In this document: in pieces, positions 37,497-48,720 of the stretch
Position numbering within the stretch: position 1 is the first letter of the stretch
Layout of the letters: each line of letters begins with the position of its first letter
NCBI RefSeq assembly: GCF_036967215.1
Contig: NZ_CP146016.1
Coordinates: 2,047,337-2,111,336 of the forward strand
From: Sulfolobus tengchongensis
GTDB taxonomy: Archaea > Thermoproteota > Thermoprotei_A > Sulfolobales > Sulfolobaceae
Length of the DNA stretch: 64,000 nucleotides
Direction of reading: 5' to 3'
The notes under the pieces: model-generated
The model's input: the letters and a program-made list of their open reading frames with translations, nothing else
What the model was told of the DNA's origin: nothing
Database searches by the model: none
Translations under genes and position numbers: made by a program

Positions 37497-39726
37497 TGTG
37501 GAAATTCTAAGTGAAATAAATGAGAAGCTAAAAACCTTTAATGCAAAATTGGCTCACGTTTACACAGAAACGTTTCTTGAACCTGAATTAGGTCCGAATG
37601 TTATTGAACTAGATATAGATGAGAAATTGAAGAAATCAATTATACAATATGGAATAGAAAGGCTATATAAATATCAATATGAAGCATATAGAAAAATTAA
37701 GAATGGAGAAAATATTATGATAATATCTGGAACTGGCACTGGAAAAACAGAAGCGTTTCTAATTCCCATTTTGGATCTTGCATTAAAAGGAGAAAGAAGC
37801 GTTCTAGTATATCCAACAAAAGCACTGGCAAGAGATCAACTAACAAGGATTTACAGATTAGCAGGAGAGTTAGATCTGAATGTTGGGATATTTGATGGTG
37901 ATACACCAGAAAAAGAAAGAGAGAGATTATATAAAAATCCGCCTCATATACTAATAACAAATCCTGATATGATACATTTAGGCTTAGCTTTAAGTAACAG
38001 ATTTAGATTTTTACTAAGAACTGCAGATCATTTCATTTTTGACGAGGTCCACGTTTATGAGGGAGTCCTAGGAGCGCATATTAGAAATTTAGTCGATAGA
38101 ATTAGAGAATTCAAAAAAGATATTCACATAATAGCATCAAGTGCTACTATAGGTGCGACTAAATACCTTTTTGAGGAATTATTTGGTATAGAAGGAGATA
38201 TTGTAGAAGGAACCAGAAGAAGAAAAGGAATAGCAATTCACGGTTTAATAGACAGCGGAGGCTCTAGTAGATGGACATTGGCTGCTTATCTCTCTGCGGT
38301 TTTAGTTAAGAACGGATTAAAAGTACTTGTGTTTACAGATTCTCAACAAATGGCAGAGTTAGTTGCTAAAATAGCAGATAGATTTAGGCTGAATCTAGAG
38401 GTACATAGAGCTGGTTTAGTAGCTGAAGATAGAATAAAAGTAGAGGAAAAACTTAGGAAAGGTGAATTAGATGGAGTAGTAGCTACTCCAACGCTCGAAT
38501 TAGGTATTGACATAGGAAGCATTGATGCGGTAATCATGGCTGAAAATCCTCCAAGTTACACCAAATATGTACAAAGGGCAGGAAGGGCAGGAAGGAGAAA
38601 TAATGCAGGATTAGTGTTCACCATTTTAGGAGATGATCCCATAGATAGCTATTATTTAAGGCATCCTGAAGAGTTCTTCAGTAGAAAGATACAATCGCTT
38701 ACTTTTGATCCAACAAACCTAGAAGTTATAAAAGTGCATGCAGCTGCATATTTAGTAGAGAAATATAAAGTCAAAATAGACACTGTTCCTCCTTTATGGA
38801 AAAAAGCCTATGACCTATTAAATGAAGAAGGGAAGGTTAGAATTTCGAACAACTACGTTTTTGCTACACCAGAAACTAAGAAATACGTAGCTGCTACATC
38901 TCTCAGGAATGTAGGGCCCATTATAAGAATATATGAAAACGAAAAGAAAATAGGAGAAAGAGAACTACCAGCAGCACTTCACGATCTATATCCAAACGCG
39001 GTATATTTGATCTCGAAAAAGACGTATATTGTAGAAGAACTTGATATAAATAGACTAGTTGCAAAAGTGAAAAAAGCTAATAGCGAACTACCTTATTACA
39101 CTAAACCACTTTACTCAATGGACCTATTAGAATTTGACAAAAAGGATGAGAGAGAAGTATATGGCGTAAAGGTTGAATATGGGAATATGAAACTACTTAT
39201 GACTGTAGAAGGTTATGTAACATACGATATTTTCTCTAAAAGAGAAAAAGGTGGAAGGAATGAATATACTTATGAGAATCCTATCTCTTTCACTTACAAC
39301 ACTAAGGGATTGCTAATCTATCACCCCCTAATAGAGGACTTTACTTTAATAGACCATATGGAAACCTATCATGCTACAGAACATGTGCTAATATCTGCAG
39401 CTAGAGTAGTTGCTGGTTCATCATTAACCGATTTAGGAGGGATAAGTTATCCTAGTGGTCACGTGGTAATATATGATTCTTCTATAGGTGGAAGTGGAAT
39501 TTCTAAACTGCTTTTTGAGAGACTTGAACAAGCTTATGAAGTGGCTTTAGATATAGTTAAAAGCTGTAATTGCGAAGATGGGTGCCCTAACTGTGTATAC
39601 AGCCCATATTGCGGTAATAATAACAAATATTTATCAAGGAAAAAATCATTAAGATTAATAGATGGTTTAGTCAAGGGAGTTTTCAAGGGGGAGAATAGAG
39701 AAAGAGAGGGAAGTCCAATTGCATAG
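37480..39726 (+). CDS. Hrq1/MrfA-like SF2 helicase with DUF1998 cysteine cluster
   Basis: 748 residues. RecA1 has [11 protein letters not shown] (83-93), DEVHVYEG and SSATIG. RecA2 has [14 protein letters not shown] and [11 protein letters not shown]. The C-terminal DUF1998 region carries [20 protein letters not shown], a four-cysteine metal site as in MrfA. Relatives unwind 3'-5' and act in repair of mitomycin or crosslink damage. The TATA position suggests that the start may really be GTG 37498 (742 residues). The next gene overlaps its end by 8 bp. Confidence 0.88.
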   Translation: MTVNKIVEILSEINEKLKTFNAKLAHVYTETFLEPELGPNVIELDIDEKLKKSIIQYGIERLYKYQYEAYRKIKNGENIMIISGTGTGKTEAFLIPILDLALKGERSVLVYPTKALARDQLTRIYRLAGELDLNVGIFDGDTPEKERERLYKNPPHILITNPDMIHLGLALSNRFRFLLRTADHFIFDEVHVYEGVLGAHIRNLVDRIREFKKDIHIIASSATIGATKYLFEELFGIEGDIVEGTRRRKGIAIHGLIDSGGSSRWTLAAYLSAVLVKNGLKVLVFTDSQQMAELVAKIADRFRLNLEVHRAGLVAEDRIKVEEKLRKGELDGVVATPTLELGIDIGSIDAVIMAENPPSYTKYVQRAGRAGRRNNAGLVFTILGDDPIDSYYLRHPEEFFSRKIQSLTFDPTNLEVIKVHAAAYLVEKYKVKIDTVPPLWKKAYDLLNEEGKVRISNNYVFATPETKKYVAATSLRNVGPIIRIYENEKKIGERELPAALHDLYPNAVYLISKKTYIVEELDINRLVAKVKKANSELPYYTKPLYSMDLLEFDKKDEREVYGVKVEYGNMKLLMTVEGYVTYDIFSKREKGGRNEYTYENPISFTYNTKGLLIYHPLIEDFTLIDHMETYHATEHVLISAARVVAGSSLTDLGGISYPSGHVVIYDSSIGGSGISKLLFERLEQAYEVALDIVKSCNCEDGCPNCVYSPYCGNNNKYLSRKKSLRLIDGLVKGVFKGENREREGSPIA

Positions 39727-41572
39727 CATACTTTACAAAATACTTAAACCTACAAAAATAGCAGGCGTTGAAATAAAGAATGTAATAAAGTATAGTGACG
39801 GGATAAATTTATTGCCTAATACAGTACCTAGGTATGAGTACTTTAGGGGAGTAGAAGGAGAGAGTATACTGGATTTAACTGAGTATAAGGGAATAGAGGA
39901 CAATGGAGATAAAATAAAAGTTAAGGCAGGTACTACATGGGGAGAGGTCTTAGAAAAATATAACGTCGAATTTTGGTCTAACGCTGATTTTAGTGTAGGA
40001 GGTTCAGTATTCTTTAACGACCCAATTACAGGTTTCAATGAGTTTGGAAAAATAGGTGGAAGAGTTGAAGTTGATGCGTTTCTAGATGGCAAATACTATT
40101 CTGGAAAATATAAAGGTGGAATAGTAATAAATGTATATTTAAGAAAGGAAGATAAAGAAATTACATATAGAAGATTAGATGGAAATATACAGGATTTGAT
40201 CTCAATTATAAAGAGTTGGTACTCCTCAAGGATACCAGTATTCAGAGAAGTTAGTGTTATAAAGAAAGGTAAGGAAAGTTACATTTTAGTATCCTACCCT
40301 AAGATAAGGGAAGTACTACTTCAGAACTTCATAAAAGAATTCTCGATGGAGAATTCTCCCATTATCGAACATCTAGAATATAAATATTGGTATTTTGGGT
40401 ATTTACAACTAAATGAGATTGAAAAAATTTTAAATATGATTAATAATTCTGATTTTTCAGTAATAAGATTCAGAAAAGATGAAATTGCATTCTCAATATA
40501 CTCAAATAGACCTCTAGAGTCTATAAAGAATATACTAGACTATTCAACAACTGAAGGAGATAACTTATTTAACGGGTGCATACTCTGTGGGAAGTGTGTA
40601 AACGTTTGCCCATATGGTAAACAAGTTGGAGATATATTTCATACCCCCCTAGGTTTCTACACAATCTCATTTTTCGAGAAGGATAATGAGTTGGCAAATT
40701 GCCATATGTGCGGATTATGCGAGCAAGTATGCCCAGTTTCATTGAATATTACACAACATCTCAAGAAATCTGCTAGACTTAATGAGATAAAACCTAAAAA
40801 TGCTTTTAAGAGTGTCGGTAATTCCAGTAGCGTATTAATTATAACCCCAATATCCGAAAATCTTATAGATGAAATAATTAAGTCGCTTATATATTTACTG
40901 AAAAAAGGTAAAAAAGTAAGTCTTTTGTATTTGCAACAAGATTTTTCAAAAATAATAAAGGATGAGTATTACTTCGAGGAGCTAACCAAAGTTAAGGAAA
41001 TCTACACTATTACTCCCGAGGAGTACTTCTATCTACAGAGGCTCAAGAAAAATACGGTAGTTGATATTTACAATATCCAACTATTAATAGCTAATGAGAT
41101 GAAATTGATGGATAGTAAATTACATATACCTTGCTTACTGAAGAATGAAGTAAACGTTCCAAGAATAAGCTGTAGTAACGTTTTCCTTAATATACTTAAT
41201 GGTAAAAATAATATAAATAAGCTTGATAAAGAAGTTACACTGTGCCCGCTAACCGCACGACAATTAAATATAAAGACGCCTTTAGATCTACTTGGGATTA
41301 ACATGGATAAGAATTACATTGACGTATTTTTGAAAAAAATGGAAATAGCTACTAAGGATTTGAAAGACGATATTGAAGAAGATTTGAGTTGGTATAATGA
41401 TATTGACAATAATATAATTAACGAGGTATATTCAAATATAATAAATAATATGCTTAAAGATGAGAGTATAGAAAATTTGGTATTGCTTTATTTTAATCTA
41501 GACAAAATCAATATGGCAGAAAATATGAAAAGATTGTTAACAGATAAAATAGCCAATATTATTTTCTCCTAA
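39719..41572 (+). CDS. FAD-binding and double [4Fe-4S] oxidoreductase
   Basis: 617 residues starting with TTG in the helicase stop region. The N-terminal part (about 1-260) resembles GlcD-type FAD-binding proteins ([39 protein letters not shown]). Two ferredoxin-type clusters follow: C287, C290, C293, C297 and C328, C331, C334, C338. The last 250 residues are unrecognised. It may oxidise a 2-hydroxy acid and pass electrons to a quinone or ferredoxin, but the FAD motifs are diverged. Its coupling to a repair helicase is unexplained. Confidence 0.65.
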   Translation: MHSILYKILKPTKIAGVEIKNVIKYSDGINLLPNTVPRYEYFRGVEGESILDLTEYKGIEDNGDKIKVKAGTTWGEVLEKYNVEFWSNADFSVGGSVFFNDPITGFNEFGKIGGRVEVDAFLDGKYYSGKYKGGIVINVYLRKEDKEITYRRLDGNIQDLISIIKSWYSSRIPVFREVSVIKKGKESYILVSYPKIREVLLQNFIKEFSMENSPIIEHLEYKYWYFGYLQLNEIEKILNMINNSDFSVIRFRKDEIAFSIYSNRPLESIKNILDYSTTEGDNLFNGCILCGKCVNVCPYGKQVGDIFHTPLGFYTISFFEKDNELANCHMCGLCEQVCPVSLNITQHLKKSARLNEIKPKNAFKSVGNSSSVLIITPISENLIDEIIKSLIYLLKKGKKVSLLYLQQDFSKIIKDEYYFEELTKVKEIYTITPEEYFYLQRLKKNTVVDIYNIQLLIANEMKLMDSKLHIPCLLKNEVNVPRISCSNVFLNILNGKNNINKLDKEVTLCPLTARQLNIKTPLDLLGINMDKNYIDVFLKKMEIATKDLKDDIEEDLSWYNDIDNNIINEVYSNIINNMLKDESIENLVLLYFNLDKINMAENMKRLLTDKIANIIFS

Positions 41573-42095
41573 TCAAATACAATAGATGCCCAACCTCTGG
41601 TAAAATTAACTCTTTCATTGCTAATTTAACAGCATCAGGAGAACCAGGTAATAAGAAGAGTAGTTTATTATTTACAATTCCAGCTGTAGCTTTTGTCAAG
41701 TACGATGCAGATCTCACTTCAGGATCGTTATAACTTACTAGTCTGAATACGTCTGCGAACCCCTCTATTTCCCTATCAAATATCTTCCTTATAGTTTCTA
41801 CTGTAACATCAGTTTGTGTATAACCAGTTCCACCTGTAGATATAATTACATCTACTTGAGGGTTATCAAGCGCATTTATGAACGCCTTAAGTATTTTTAT
41901 TTTATCGTCTGGAACTAAATCATATCCTATGACGTTATATTTATACTCAATTATGAATTGTTTTATGATATCTCCTGATTCATCAACGACTGGTTCCTTT
42001 TTAATCAATTTATCGTATCTTGAGGTACTAATTGTAATCACATAGAAATTTATATTGCTAGGAGCGTGTTCTTTATGGGATCTATGAGCAGACAT
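41559..42095 (-). CDS. moaB: MoaB/MogA-family molybdopterin adenylyltransferase
   Basis: 178 residues. The fold begins [16 protein letters not shown], and the nucleotide/pterin loop is [16 protein letters not shown], followed by EGFADVFR and [11 protein letters not shown]. Archaeal MoaB activates molybdopterin by adenylation before metal insertion, consistent with the molybdenum hydroxylase at 11960. The end overlaps the converging FAD/Fe-S gene by 14 bp. Confidence 0.9.
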   Translation of the reverse strand: MSAHRSHKEHAPSNINFYVITISTSRYDKLIKKEPVVDESGDIIKQFIIEYKYNVIGYDLVPDDKIKILKAFINALDNPQVDVIISTGGTGYTQTDVTVETIRKIFDREIEGFADVFRLVSYNDPEVRSASYLTKATAGIVNNKLLFLLPGSPDAVKLAMKELILPEVGHLLYLIRRK

Positions 42096-42110
42096 CAGTT
42101 AATTTAAATC

Positions 42111-42926
42111 CTAAAATGATTTTAACTTTACTACTTCTGCTAGATCTAAATCCATATCGTTAAAATTGTCCCTTAAGAGAATTTTACCTTTTACGTAAAT
42201 TAATGAATTGACTGGAAGTTCGGTGAATCTCGTCCTAAAGCTTGTTAAAATAAATTGATTTCCGTTTTTATCAATTCCTAAATATTTAACCGGTAACGTG
42301 AAAGGCTTTATTAGCTTTATAACCTTTACTTCACCGTCAAATTCTTTAATCCCCTTAACTGTTCCAAAATCTTCACATTCAACTATTTTAAACGTATATC
42401 CAATACCCTTAAACATACCCTCAAGGATCCTTTTACTCTTCAATAATTTAAAGGAAGCAGAGTCTAGAGTTTCTAATTCAGACTCTTCGATATTAGTTAG
42501 GGGTTCTGTAATTCCCTTTTCTCTTAGTTCCTCAAGTGTTCTATAATGTTCTGCCTTAAAACTTAGAAAATCAATATCTTTACCACTACCTAAGTATAAA
42601 TAGCTTCCCGTAATTCCTATCTCGTTATTAAAAAAATTTAAGAATGTTTTAATTAATGGCTCATTTACTCTTGCTTTAAATGGATCCAAAATCTCGCTTT
42701 CATTTAAGGGAACTAACGGGACTTCAAATCCTATTTCGCTCACATGCTTCAATAAGTATGAAAAGTGATTTCTTACCAATTCCATTGCAGTACTAAGTTT
42801 CTTAATTTTCATTCCATTAAACATTCTAGGCAATGCTACGGCATATCCCTCAGGGTGATAACAGCCCTTTACACTCCATATGACGTTTCTATATCTCAAA
42901 AAATAACCTTCAAGTACTTGGTTCAT
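42111..42926 (-). CDS. predicted nucleotidyltransferase (COG1665-like)
   Basis: 271 residues. LYLGSGKDIDFLSF (about residues 105-118) looks like a nucleotidyltransferase GS...DxD motif. The N-terminal part contains GCYHPEGYAVALPRMFNG and the C-terminal part is all strand. The archaeal family is known only as a predicted nucleotidyltransferase. It sits 15 bp upstream of moaB and is probably co-transcribed with it. Confidence 0.55.
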   Translation of the reverse strand: MNQVLEGYFLRYRNVIWSVKGCYHPEGYAVALPRMFNGMKIKKLSTAMELVRNHFSYLLKHVSEIGFEVPLVPLNESEILDPFKARVNEPLIKTFLNFFNNEIGITGSYLYLGSGKDIDFLSFKAEHYRTLEELREKGITEPLTNIEESELETLDSASFKLLKSKRILEGMFKGIGYTFKIVECEDFGTVKGIKEFDGEVKVIKLIKPFTLPVKYLGIDKNGNQFILTSFRTRFTELPVNSLIYVKGKILLRDNFNDMDLDLAEVVKLKSF

Positions 42927-42967
42927 TAGTTAATTTTTTAATAAGTGCAACTTATCAACATTTCGAT

Positions 42968-43984
42968 TTGAGAGTTCTCATAGTTGGAGGAGGAATTGCC
43001 GGAAGTTCAATATATAGGATGTTAAAGAAAAACGGCATAGATGTAACTTTGATTGAACCGAGAATAAAGAAACCATTTCCAAGTCTAATACATTCTTTAC
43101 TACTAAAAGGAAAGGATATTGATCTGTCTAAATTATCACTAGATTTCTATAGGAAATTTAGTATACCTTACTTCCCATTTAAATCTTACACTTTAGGAAA
43201 TATTGACTCTAAAATTATTGATTCATGGACATCTGCTGGTGTCAGTATAAATATAAGATATGTAAATTGGTTAAATGCAGAAGCAATAGAAGCTATAGGT
43301 GGTGATGGACTAGTTCTAGTTGGAAACTTGATAAATAATACAGAAAAAGTCAATAGTCCAGCTAATATAATAATAGATAAGCGCAAAAACTTAGGCTTTG
43401 TAAAAATAGACGATAAGCTACATAATGCAGACCTCATAATACTTTCAGCTGGAGCATGGAGCAAGTATCTAATTAACATTAAACTACCTATAAAAACTTA
43501 TTATTGCTGGGCATCGCTAGTCTTAAGCAAGAGAAAAGAAGTGGGCTCAAACATAATATATGATTATAAAAATTATTTCTATTCTAGACCAGTACTAGGT
43601 ATAGGTTTACCTTTTGCAATCATGGGAGATGGGAAAACAATAGAAGCTAGTCCATATCAAAAACAGATTTGTATCGATGACAAAGAAGAGGTCATGATGA
43701 GAATTTCTAGGAGATTAGGTGAAATAAAAGACCTATACACTACGGGGAGCTTCTGCGAGGCTACGCCTGATATGAAGCCTGCTTATGGAAAAGTAGCCGA
43801 TAATGTATACTATATTGGTGGATTTGATGGGTATGGAGCTGAAGTAGGGCCAGGATTATCTAGCGTGCTAGTTGAAGAGATAATATCTGGCAAAGAGTCT
43901 AATGAATTTAAAGAATATAAGTTGGACAGATTTAGCAATTTTTCTGACAATTTTGAAATAGGTCAAGAGCCTCACGAGTTATAA
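42968..43984 (+). CDS. DadA-like FAD-dependent oxidoreductase
   Basis: 338 residues starting with TTG. The Rossmann motif VLIVGGGIAGSSIYRMLKK is at the N-terminus, LIILSAGAWSKYL is in the middle, and the C-terminal FAD motif is YYIGGFDGYGAEVGPGLSS. It belongs to the D-amino-acid/sarcosine/glycine oxidase fold. It is shorter than most (usual 370-400). Its end overlaps the converging unknown gene by 13 bp. Confidence 0.75.
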   Translation: MRVLIVGGGIAGSSIYRMLKKNGIDVTLIEPRIKKPFPSLIHSLLLKGKDIDLSKLSLDFYRKFSIPYFPFKSYTLGNIDSKIIDSWTSAGVSINIRYVNWLNAEAIEAIGGDGLVLVGNLINNTEKVNSPANIIIDKRKNLGFVKIDDKLHNADLIILSAGAWSKYLINIKLPIKTYYCWASLVLSKRKEVGSNIIYDYKNYFYSRPVLGIGLPFAIMGDGKTIEASPYQKQICIDDKEEVMMRISRRLGEIKDLYTTGSFCEATPDMKPAYGKVADNVYYIGGFDGYGAEVGPGLSSVLVEEIISGKESNEFKEYKLDRFSNFSDNFEIGQEPHEL

Positions 43985-44412
43985 ATTCTAAGGTGAGCTT
44001 TTATCAATTCATCTATAATTTTACTACTTCTGTTAATTTCCAAATGAGCCCTCTGTTTTTCTTTACAATTGTAACAATCGTATAATAGCCAAGCTCCAAG
44101 AAATTCATCATTATAATAGTATTTTATCCCCCTCCATCCTTTAAGGTTAATAAAGTAATTAGCTACTTCCTCATAAATAGTTGGAAAAGTAACAAATCGC
44201 TGTAACTTTATATAATATAGATTATAACTCTTAAAATACTTTGCATGCACTAAAACTGAAAATTGAGTATAGAATTCGTCTATATCACTTACTTTGACAA
44301 TTTGAATAATATTATTATGATCTGTATATACTGCAACATTTCTGTAGTCTTGAAATAAATCGCTAAGATAGGACCATGAAGGCGCTTCTGAGCCTAATAG
44401 CCAAGATATCAT
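43972..44412 (-). CDS. hypothetical protein
   Basis: 146 residues, mixed alpha/beta, rich in Tyr, Trp and Phe (LLGSEAPSWSYLSDLFQDY, GAWLLYDCYNCKEKQRAHLE). It has one CxxC-like pair in DCYNCKE. I do not recognise it. The last 13 bp overlap the DadA-like gene. A box C/D sRNA gene begins about 40 bp from its start in the opposite direction. Confidence 0.6.
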   Translation of the reverse strand: MISWLLGSEAPSWSYLSDLFQDYRNVAVYTDHNNIIQIVKVSDIDEFYTQFSVLVHAKYFKSYNLYYIKLQRFVTFPTIYEEVANYFINLKGWRGIKYYYNDEFLGAWLLYDCYNCKEKQRAHLEINRSSKIIDELIKAHLRIYNS

Positions 44413-44422
44413 AGTTAGCAGA

Positions 44423-44431
44423 GTTTTTAAC
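44423..44431 (+). promoter_or_regulatory. TATA box of the box C/D sRNA
   Basis: gtttttaac is centred about 25 bp before position 44452, where the RNA would begin just upstream of its C box. Confidence 0.45.
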
Positions 44432-44452
44432 TAAAATAAAAAATTAGTTTAA

Positions 44453-44507
44453 TAGTGATGAAGTGACGGTTTACTGATTTGTGAAGACCATTCCCCTCAC
44501 TGAGGTG
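44453..44507 (+). ncRNA. box C/D guide sRNA
   Basis: The sequence has all four boxes in ideal archaeal spacing: C box GTGATGA (44455-44461), a 12-nt guide AGTGACGGTTTA, D' box CTGA (44474-44477), a 4-nt loop, C' box TGAAGA (44482-44487, one mismatch to TGATGA), a 12-nt guide CCATTCCCCTCA and D box CTGA (44500-44503). A TATA box sits at the right distance. It should direct 2'-O-methylation of two rRNA or tRNA positions, five nucleotides upstream of each D/D' box; I could not name the targets. Confidence 0.85.
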
Positions 44508-44529
44508 AATGTGTACGAGATCTAAATTG

Positions 44530-45132
44530 ATGTTTATCAATGATATAGAGAAATTAAAACGAAAACTAGAAGAAAAATACAAGGGGGTAGAATTAGATGA
44601 AATAGAGCAAAAGCTTGTAAATTTTTATGATATAGGTCTTTCAAATATCAACCATTCAAGTATTCAGTTAATATTATCTGCATATTTCAAGAGTCTAGGT
44701 TATAGAGTGTTCGTAGAATATGAGAAAAGAGGAAGGCTTTTGGATATATACATAGAGGATAAAGATATGGGAATTGAAGTGGAGTATGGTTATGTTCCTA
44801 ATTTTACTGCTACAATGGCTGAGGAGTATTTAAAAAGTAGACTTGCATTAAAGATTGTAAGATATAGTACTCTAAGTTCTGAATTCTATATAGCAGTACC
44901 TTCTTTTTATATACCGCCAATTCCAGATGAGATATTAGATGGAAATAAAAATGATGTATCACTAAGAAAAATAATTAGGATAATTAGAAAATTTCATAAG
45001 ATTACTGATGTAAGATTAGATGACTTCAAATCGGTTAAAATAAATGGGATAATAACCGTAGATATAAGCAAATTGAATATCAATATAATTGACATTGATA
45101 AATATAAGGCTCTAAAAAACCTTTACAAATAA
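44530..45132 (+). CDS. hypothetical protein, nuclease-like by pattern
   Basis: 200 residues from ATG 44530. The upstream ATG at 44509 lies just behind the sRNA D box and is less likely. After a charged helical region, [20 protein letters not shown] leads into [18 protein letters not shown], with D72, E83 and E85 arranged like the core of a PD-(D/E)XK nuclease, though the lysine is replaced. This is inference from pattern only. It converges with the dolichol kinase-like gene, overlapping by 21 bp. Confidence 0.6.
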   Translation: MFINDIEKLKRKLEEKYKGVELDEIEQKLVNFYDIGLSNINHSSIQLILSAYFKSLGYRVFVEYEKRGRLLDIYIEDKDMGIEVEYGYVPNFTATMAEEYLKSRLALKIVRYSTLSSEFYIAVPSFYIPPIPDEILDGNKNDVSLRKIIRIIRKFHKITDVRLDDFKSVKINGIITVDISKLNINIIDIDKYKALKNLYK

Positions 45133-45759
45133 ATAGAGAACTAAAAACGACAAGAATGGAACTGAAAGATTATCATCGATATAAGGTAAGATTTCCGCAA
45201 TTGTTGCAATAATTCCAGCTATTACTCCAGCTAAACCTAACAAAAAATAGCCTATCACAGTACAGAATATTAGCATCCCAATTGAGCCCCAGAAACCTTT
45301 AACTCTCCTTTTATATACAAAATTCCTTATTATCCCAGTTATACCATCACCAAAGGACATAAATATTAGTGGAAGTATTGCAACATATACCAATCTGATA
45401 TTACTCCAATAATTATTATCTAAAAGAAGCATTATCAATAATATAGTACCAAAGGAAAATGTAAAAAACACCTCACCTAAGTTCTCTTTTTCCATAAACC
45501 AATTCATTTCTTTCTTTAGGATCCTTATTACAATTAGATAGCTCATAAGAAGATAAGAAGTAAATATGGGGACAATGGGAGAAGTAAACACTAATGGGGA
45601 CACGACTGCAACTATCCCTCCACCTAACATATGTATTGCTTTTCTTGAAACATATGTCCCAAATTTTTTTGAAATCATTTTTGAAAAGTATAGAACAACT
45701 ACTCCAACCCAAATAGTTAAAACTACACCCCAAATAATATCATTAATAGTTATTATCAT
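45112..45759 (-). CDS. dolichol/polyprenol kinase-like membrane protein
   Basis: 215 residues, about six to seven helices. [19 protein letters not shown] and [19 protein letters not shown] with [10 protein letters not shown] are the CTP-binding signatures of the Sec59/phosphatidate cytidylyltransferase-like family. It would phosphorylate polyprenol for the glycan carriers used by the Dpm1-like and PMT-like enzymes in this window. It shares a TATA box region with the divergent gene at 45811. Confidence 0.75.
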   Translation of the reverse strand: MIITINDIIWGVVLTIWVGVVVLYFSKMISKKFGTYVSRKAIHMLGGGIVAVVSPLVFTSPIVPIFTSYLLMSYLIVIRILKKEMNWFMEKENLGEVFFTFSFGTILLIMLLLDNNYWSNIRLVYVAILPLIFMSFGDGITGIIRNFVYKRRVKGFWGSIGMLIFCTVIGYFLLGLAGVIAGIIATIAEILPYIDDNLSVPFLSFLVLYLFVKVF

Positions 45760-45781
45760 CCTACATAACTGTCAGTGAAAC

Positions 45782-45791
45782 CTTATAAAAA
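45782..45791. promoter_or_regulatory. single TATA box serving two divergent genes
   Basis: cttataaaaa lies about 25 bp before the GTG at 45811 (plus) and about 27 bp before the ATG at 45759 (minus). No second box is visible in the 51-bp gap. Confidence 0.45.
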
Positions 45792-45810
45792 TTAACTCAA
45801 TAAAGATACT

Positions 45811-46428
45811 GTGAAATTATACAAATATACGTTAAAGAATGGATACTTAATTCCAGATGAAAACGGAGATTTCATGGTTTTTATAGAAAGAAATATGGTA
45901 TATGTAGTGGATAAAAATGGAAATAATGTAAAGGAATTTAAATTCAAATATCTAGGAAATGAATATATCCATCTAGAGAAAGTTAGATATATTGCAAAAT
46001 TAGTAAATCTAGAAATTGATGAGAATATACTTCTAGCATATCCTACGCTTAAACAGAGAATACTTGCAATAAATAAACTTATGGGAGAGTTATTTGAATT
46101 ATTTATATATAATCTCATATTAGCAAAAAATTATAAAGTAAATAAGCAAGTTACGATTTACCCTTCAATGTATAATTTCACTTTAACTAAGTGGCATAAT
46201 AGGCCAGACTTTATAGTAGAGGATAAGGTTGTAGTAGAAGCTAAGATAAGAAAAAATGACTATTTGCAGACTCTAGAATATTCAAAGTACTTCAAGAGCG
46301 GTATGGTAGTGTTTCCATTTACTGGTGAATGTAGAGTACCTAAAGGATGGTTGTGTGTATATAACACGATAAAGGATAACTCTAGATTCTACTCTCTTCT
46401 TGAAGATTTATTATCTAGATCCAAGTAA
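45811..46428 (+). CDS. PD-(D/E)XK nuclease-like protein
   Basis: 205 residues starting with GTG. The C-terminal half carries [13 protein letters not shown] (E93, E96), then [17 protein letters not shown], giving D133 and E143-A-K145, a complete PD-(D/E)XK core. Residues 1-60 form a strand-rich N-terminal domain of unknown type. It may act on DNA in repair or defence; there is no linked methylase, so it is not an obvious restriction enzyme. Its end overlaps the longer possible start of purT, but not the preferred one at 46436. Confidence 0.7.
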   Translation: MKLYKYTLKNGYLIPDENGDFMVFIERNMVYVVDKNGNNVKEFKFKYLGNEYIHLEKVRYIAKLVNLEIDENILLAYPTLKQRILAINKLMGELFELFIYNLILAKNYKVNKQVTIYPSMYNFTLTKWHNRPDFIVEDKVVVEAKIRKNDYLQTLEYSKYFKSGMVVFPFTGECRVPKGWLCVYNTIKDNSRFYSLLEDLLSRSK

Positions 46429-46435
46429 TTGCCAT

Positions 46436-47629
46436 ATGGAAATAGGTACTCCCCTATTTGATGGCTCTAAAAAGATATTACTTTTAGGAAGCGGTGAATT
46501 AGGTAAAGAAATGGCAATCGAAGCCCAAAGAATGGGTTTAGAGGTCGTTGCAGTTGATAGATACGATTTTGCCCCGGCAATGCACGTAGCACATAGGAAG
46601 TATGTAGTAGATATGATGAACTCTAATGCAATTAAGGCTATAGTAAGGAGAGAAAATCCTGATGCAATTATAGCAGAAATAGAGGCAATAAATACAGATG
46701 CATTAGTTGATCTTGAAAGCTCTGGATTTAAGGTAATACCAAATGCAAATGCGGTAAGGATATGCATGAATAGAGTGGAGTTACGAAGATTGGCAGCAGA
46801 GAAGCTCAAATTGCCCACTACTAAATACGCATTTGCCGACAATGCAGATGAAGCAAAACGGGCGTGTAAGGATATTGGGTTTCCTTGCTTAATCAAACCA
46901 GAAATGAGTTCTAGTGGTCATGGGCATGTGTTAGTAAATAAAGTTGAAGATGTAGAAGAAGCCTATAATGAATCAATATCGCATGCAAGGGGTAAAGGCA
47001 AAAGAGTAATCGTAGAAGAATATGTAAAAATCGATACTGAGCTAACAGTACTAACTTACAGGTATTACTCGAGCTCTACTAACATTACTACGAGAACCAT
47101 AGAGCCAATAGAGCATAAAAGGCCTAGCTATTACTATGTGGAATCTTGGCATCCATCAACGGTAAGAGAAGAAGTTAAGGATACTGCAAAAAATCTTGCA
47201 CTTAAAGTAGTAGAAGAATTAGGAGGTTTAGGCATATATGGTGTTGAGATAATCGTAACTGGTAATAGAATACTCTTTAGCGAAGTGGCACCTAGACCGC
47301 ATGATACTGGATTAGTGACATTAGCTAGCAGCGATATAAGTGAATTTCAAGTTCACGTTAGAAGTGCTATAGGCTTGCCTACTCCTGAAATAAAGTTAGT
47401 ATCTCCTGCTGCATCTCATGTAATATTAGCACAATCAGAAAATATATGGGGACCTAAGTTTATCAATGTGGAAAAGGCATTAGAGATACCAGGAGTTCAA
47501 ATTAGATTATTCGGAAAACCTACAACTTATGAAAAAAGGAGAATGGGAGTAGTATTGGCAACTGGAAATAATGTAGAAGAAGCTATAGAAAAAGTTAGAA
47601 AAGCTTCTTCATTAATATTAGTCAAGTGA
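46436..47629 (+). CDS. purT: formate-dependent GAR transformylase PurT
   Basis: 397 residues from ATG 46436, beginning [20 protein letters not shown], which lines up with the known E. coli start. The frame extends to a TTG at 46400 but that would overlap the nuclease-like gene. ATP-grasp landmarks are [32 protein letters not shown] and [15 protein letters not shown]. It makes formyl-GAR from formate, ATP and GAR in purine synthesis, matching GMP synthase at 6185. Confidence 0.92.
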   Translation: MEIGTPLFDGSKKILLLGSGELGKEMAIEAQRMGLEVVAVDRYDFAPAMHVAHRKYVVDMMNSNAIKAIVRRENPDAIIAEIEAINTDALVDLESSGFKVIPNANAVRICMNRVELRRLAAEKLKLPTTKYAFADNADEAKRACKDIGFPCLIKPEMSSSGHGHVLVNKVEDVEEAYNESISHARGKGKRVIVEEYVKIDTELTVLTYRYYSSSTNITTRTIEPIEHKRPSYYYVESWHPSTVREEVKDTAKNLALKVVEELGGLGIYGVEIIVTGNRILFSEVAPRPHDTGLVTLASSDISEFQVHVRSAIGLPTPEIKLVSPAASHVILAQSENIWGPKFINVEKALEIPGVQIRLFGKPTTYEKRRMGVVLATGNNVEEAIEKVRKASSLILVK

Positions 47630-48673
47630 ATGTATTTTCTTAAGTTGATTTATAGTGTTTCTTATTTTTTCCATTACAAATTGAGAAGATTTAGTAGAAA
47701 AAGGATCATGAAGAGATTGATATTCAACATCATATATCCCAGCTATCTCTGCTATAGAAATAGACCATACCCTTGCGGTAGCATCATAGTTATAACCTCC
47801 ACCTCCTAACATTATCAGCCTGCCATTAGAGTACTTATGGGCTAGATTATGAACCTTCGTAACTACATCTAAATACCCGTGTGTCGATAGTTTTAGCTCT
47901 ACTAAAGGATCATTAAAATGAGAATCCCCTCCTGCTACAAGGATAATTAATTCAGGCTTATATCTTTCAATAATTGGAACAACTATCTCGTCAAATGCTA
48001 ATAAATAACCATCATCCCCAGTACCTGGAGGTAAGGGAATATTTACTGCGTATCCTCTACCTTTACCATATCCTATTTCATTTACATTCCCACTACCTGG
48101 AAAGAAATTAGGATGAAACATATGCAAGGAGATCTTTAACACTTTTTCATCGTCATTTAATAGTTCTTGTGTACCATCTGCATGATGGCCATCAATGTCC
48201 ACTATAGCTATTTTGGAGAAATACCTTTCACCTAATTTCGCAATTAGCGCCACATCGTTAAATACACAAAACCCGCTTGCCTTATTCTTCTTTGCGTGAT
48301 GAAAGCCACCACCGATATTTATAGAATGATCGTATTTGTCATTAAGTATCACAGACAATGCCTTCACGCTACCGCTTACTCTAATTAAGGCTGCCTCATA
48401 TATCCCCTTAAAAGCTGGAGTATCCCCTTCATCAAGGTATCCTTCACCTTTTGCACTTTTATCCTTTACAAAATCTATGTATTCTTTTGAATGAACCAAT
48501 TGAAGAATTTCTTCTGAGATTACTTCTGGCTCTATTAGAGTAATGTAATGAAATGCACTTCTCTCTTCTAATATTCTTTTGGTCATGCTTTCTCTTAAAG
48601 GCTTAAAGGGGTGATCTGCAGGAAAGGAATAATTATAGTATTCATCACTCCATATAAAAGCCGTTTTATGCAA
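47618..48673 (-). CDS. HDAC-family deacetylase, second paralogue (AcuC-like)
   Basis: 351 residues, start TTG at 48673. Active-site residues are H125-H126 in [10 protein letters not shown]161 and H163 in [12 protein letters not shown], and D250 in [17 protein letters not shown] near the end is typical of AcuC. It differs clearly from the paralogue at 27340: longer N-terminus, and GGGFHH instead of PPGHH. Possible substrates are acetylated proteins or small acetylated amines. The end overlaps purT by 12 bp. Confidence 0.88.
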   Translation of the reverse strand: MHKTAFIWSDEYYNYSFPADHPFKPLRESMTKRILEERSAFHYITLIEPEVISEEILQLVHSKEYIDFVKDKSAKGEGYLDEGDTPAFKGIYEAALIRVSGSVKALSVILNDKYDHSINIGGGFHHAKKNKASGFCVFNDVALIAKLGERYFSKIAIVDIDGHHADGTQELLNDDEKVLKISLHMFHPNFFPGSGNVNEIGYGKGRGYAVNIPLPPGTGDDGYLLAFDEIVVPIIERYKPELIILVAGGDSHFNDPLVELKLSTHGYLDVVTKVHNLAHKYSNGRLIMLGGGGYNYDATARVWSISIAEIAGIYDVEYQSLHDPFSTKSSQFVMEKIRNTINQLKKIHSLD

Positions 48674-48720
48674 AGTATATCACTACTTTTTTATTTTTCA
48701 ATTTAAAATACTTATCTAGT

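Noticed and set aside
46411-46896. 161-residue minus-strand frame
   Set aside because: It is a shadow of the conserved purT N-terminus.
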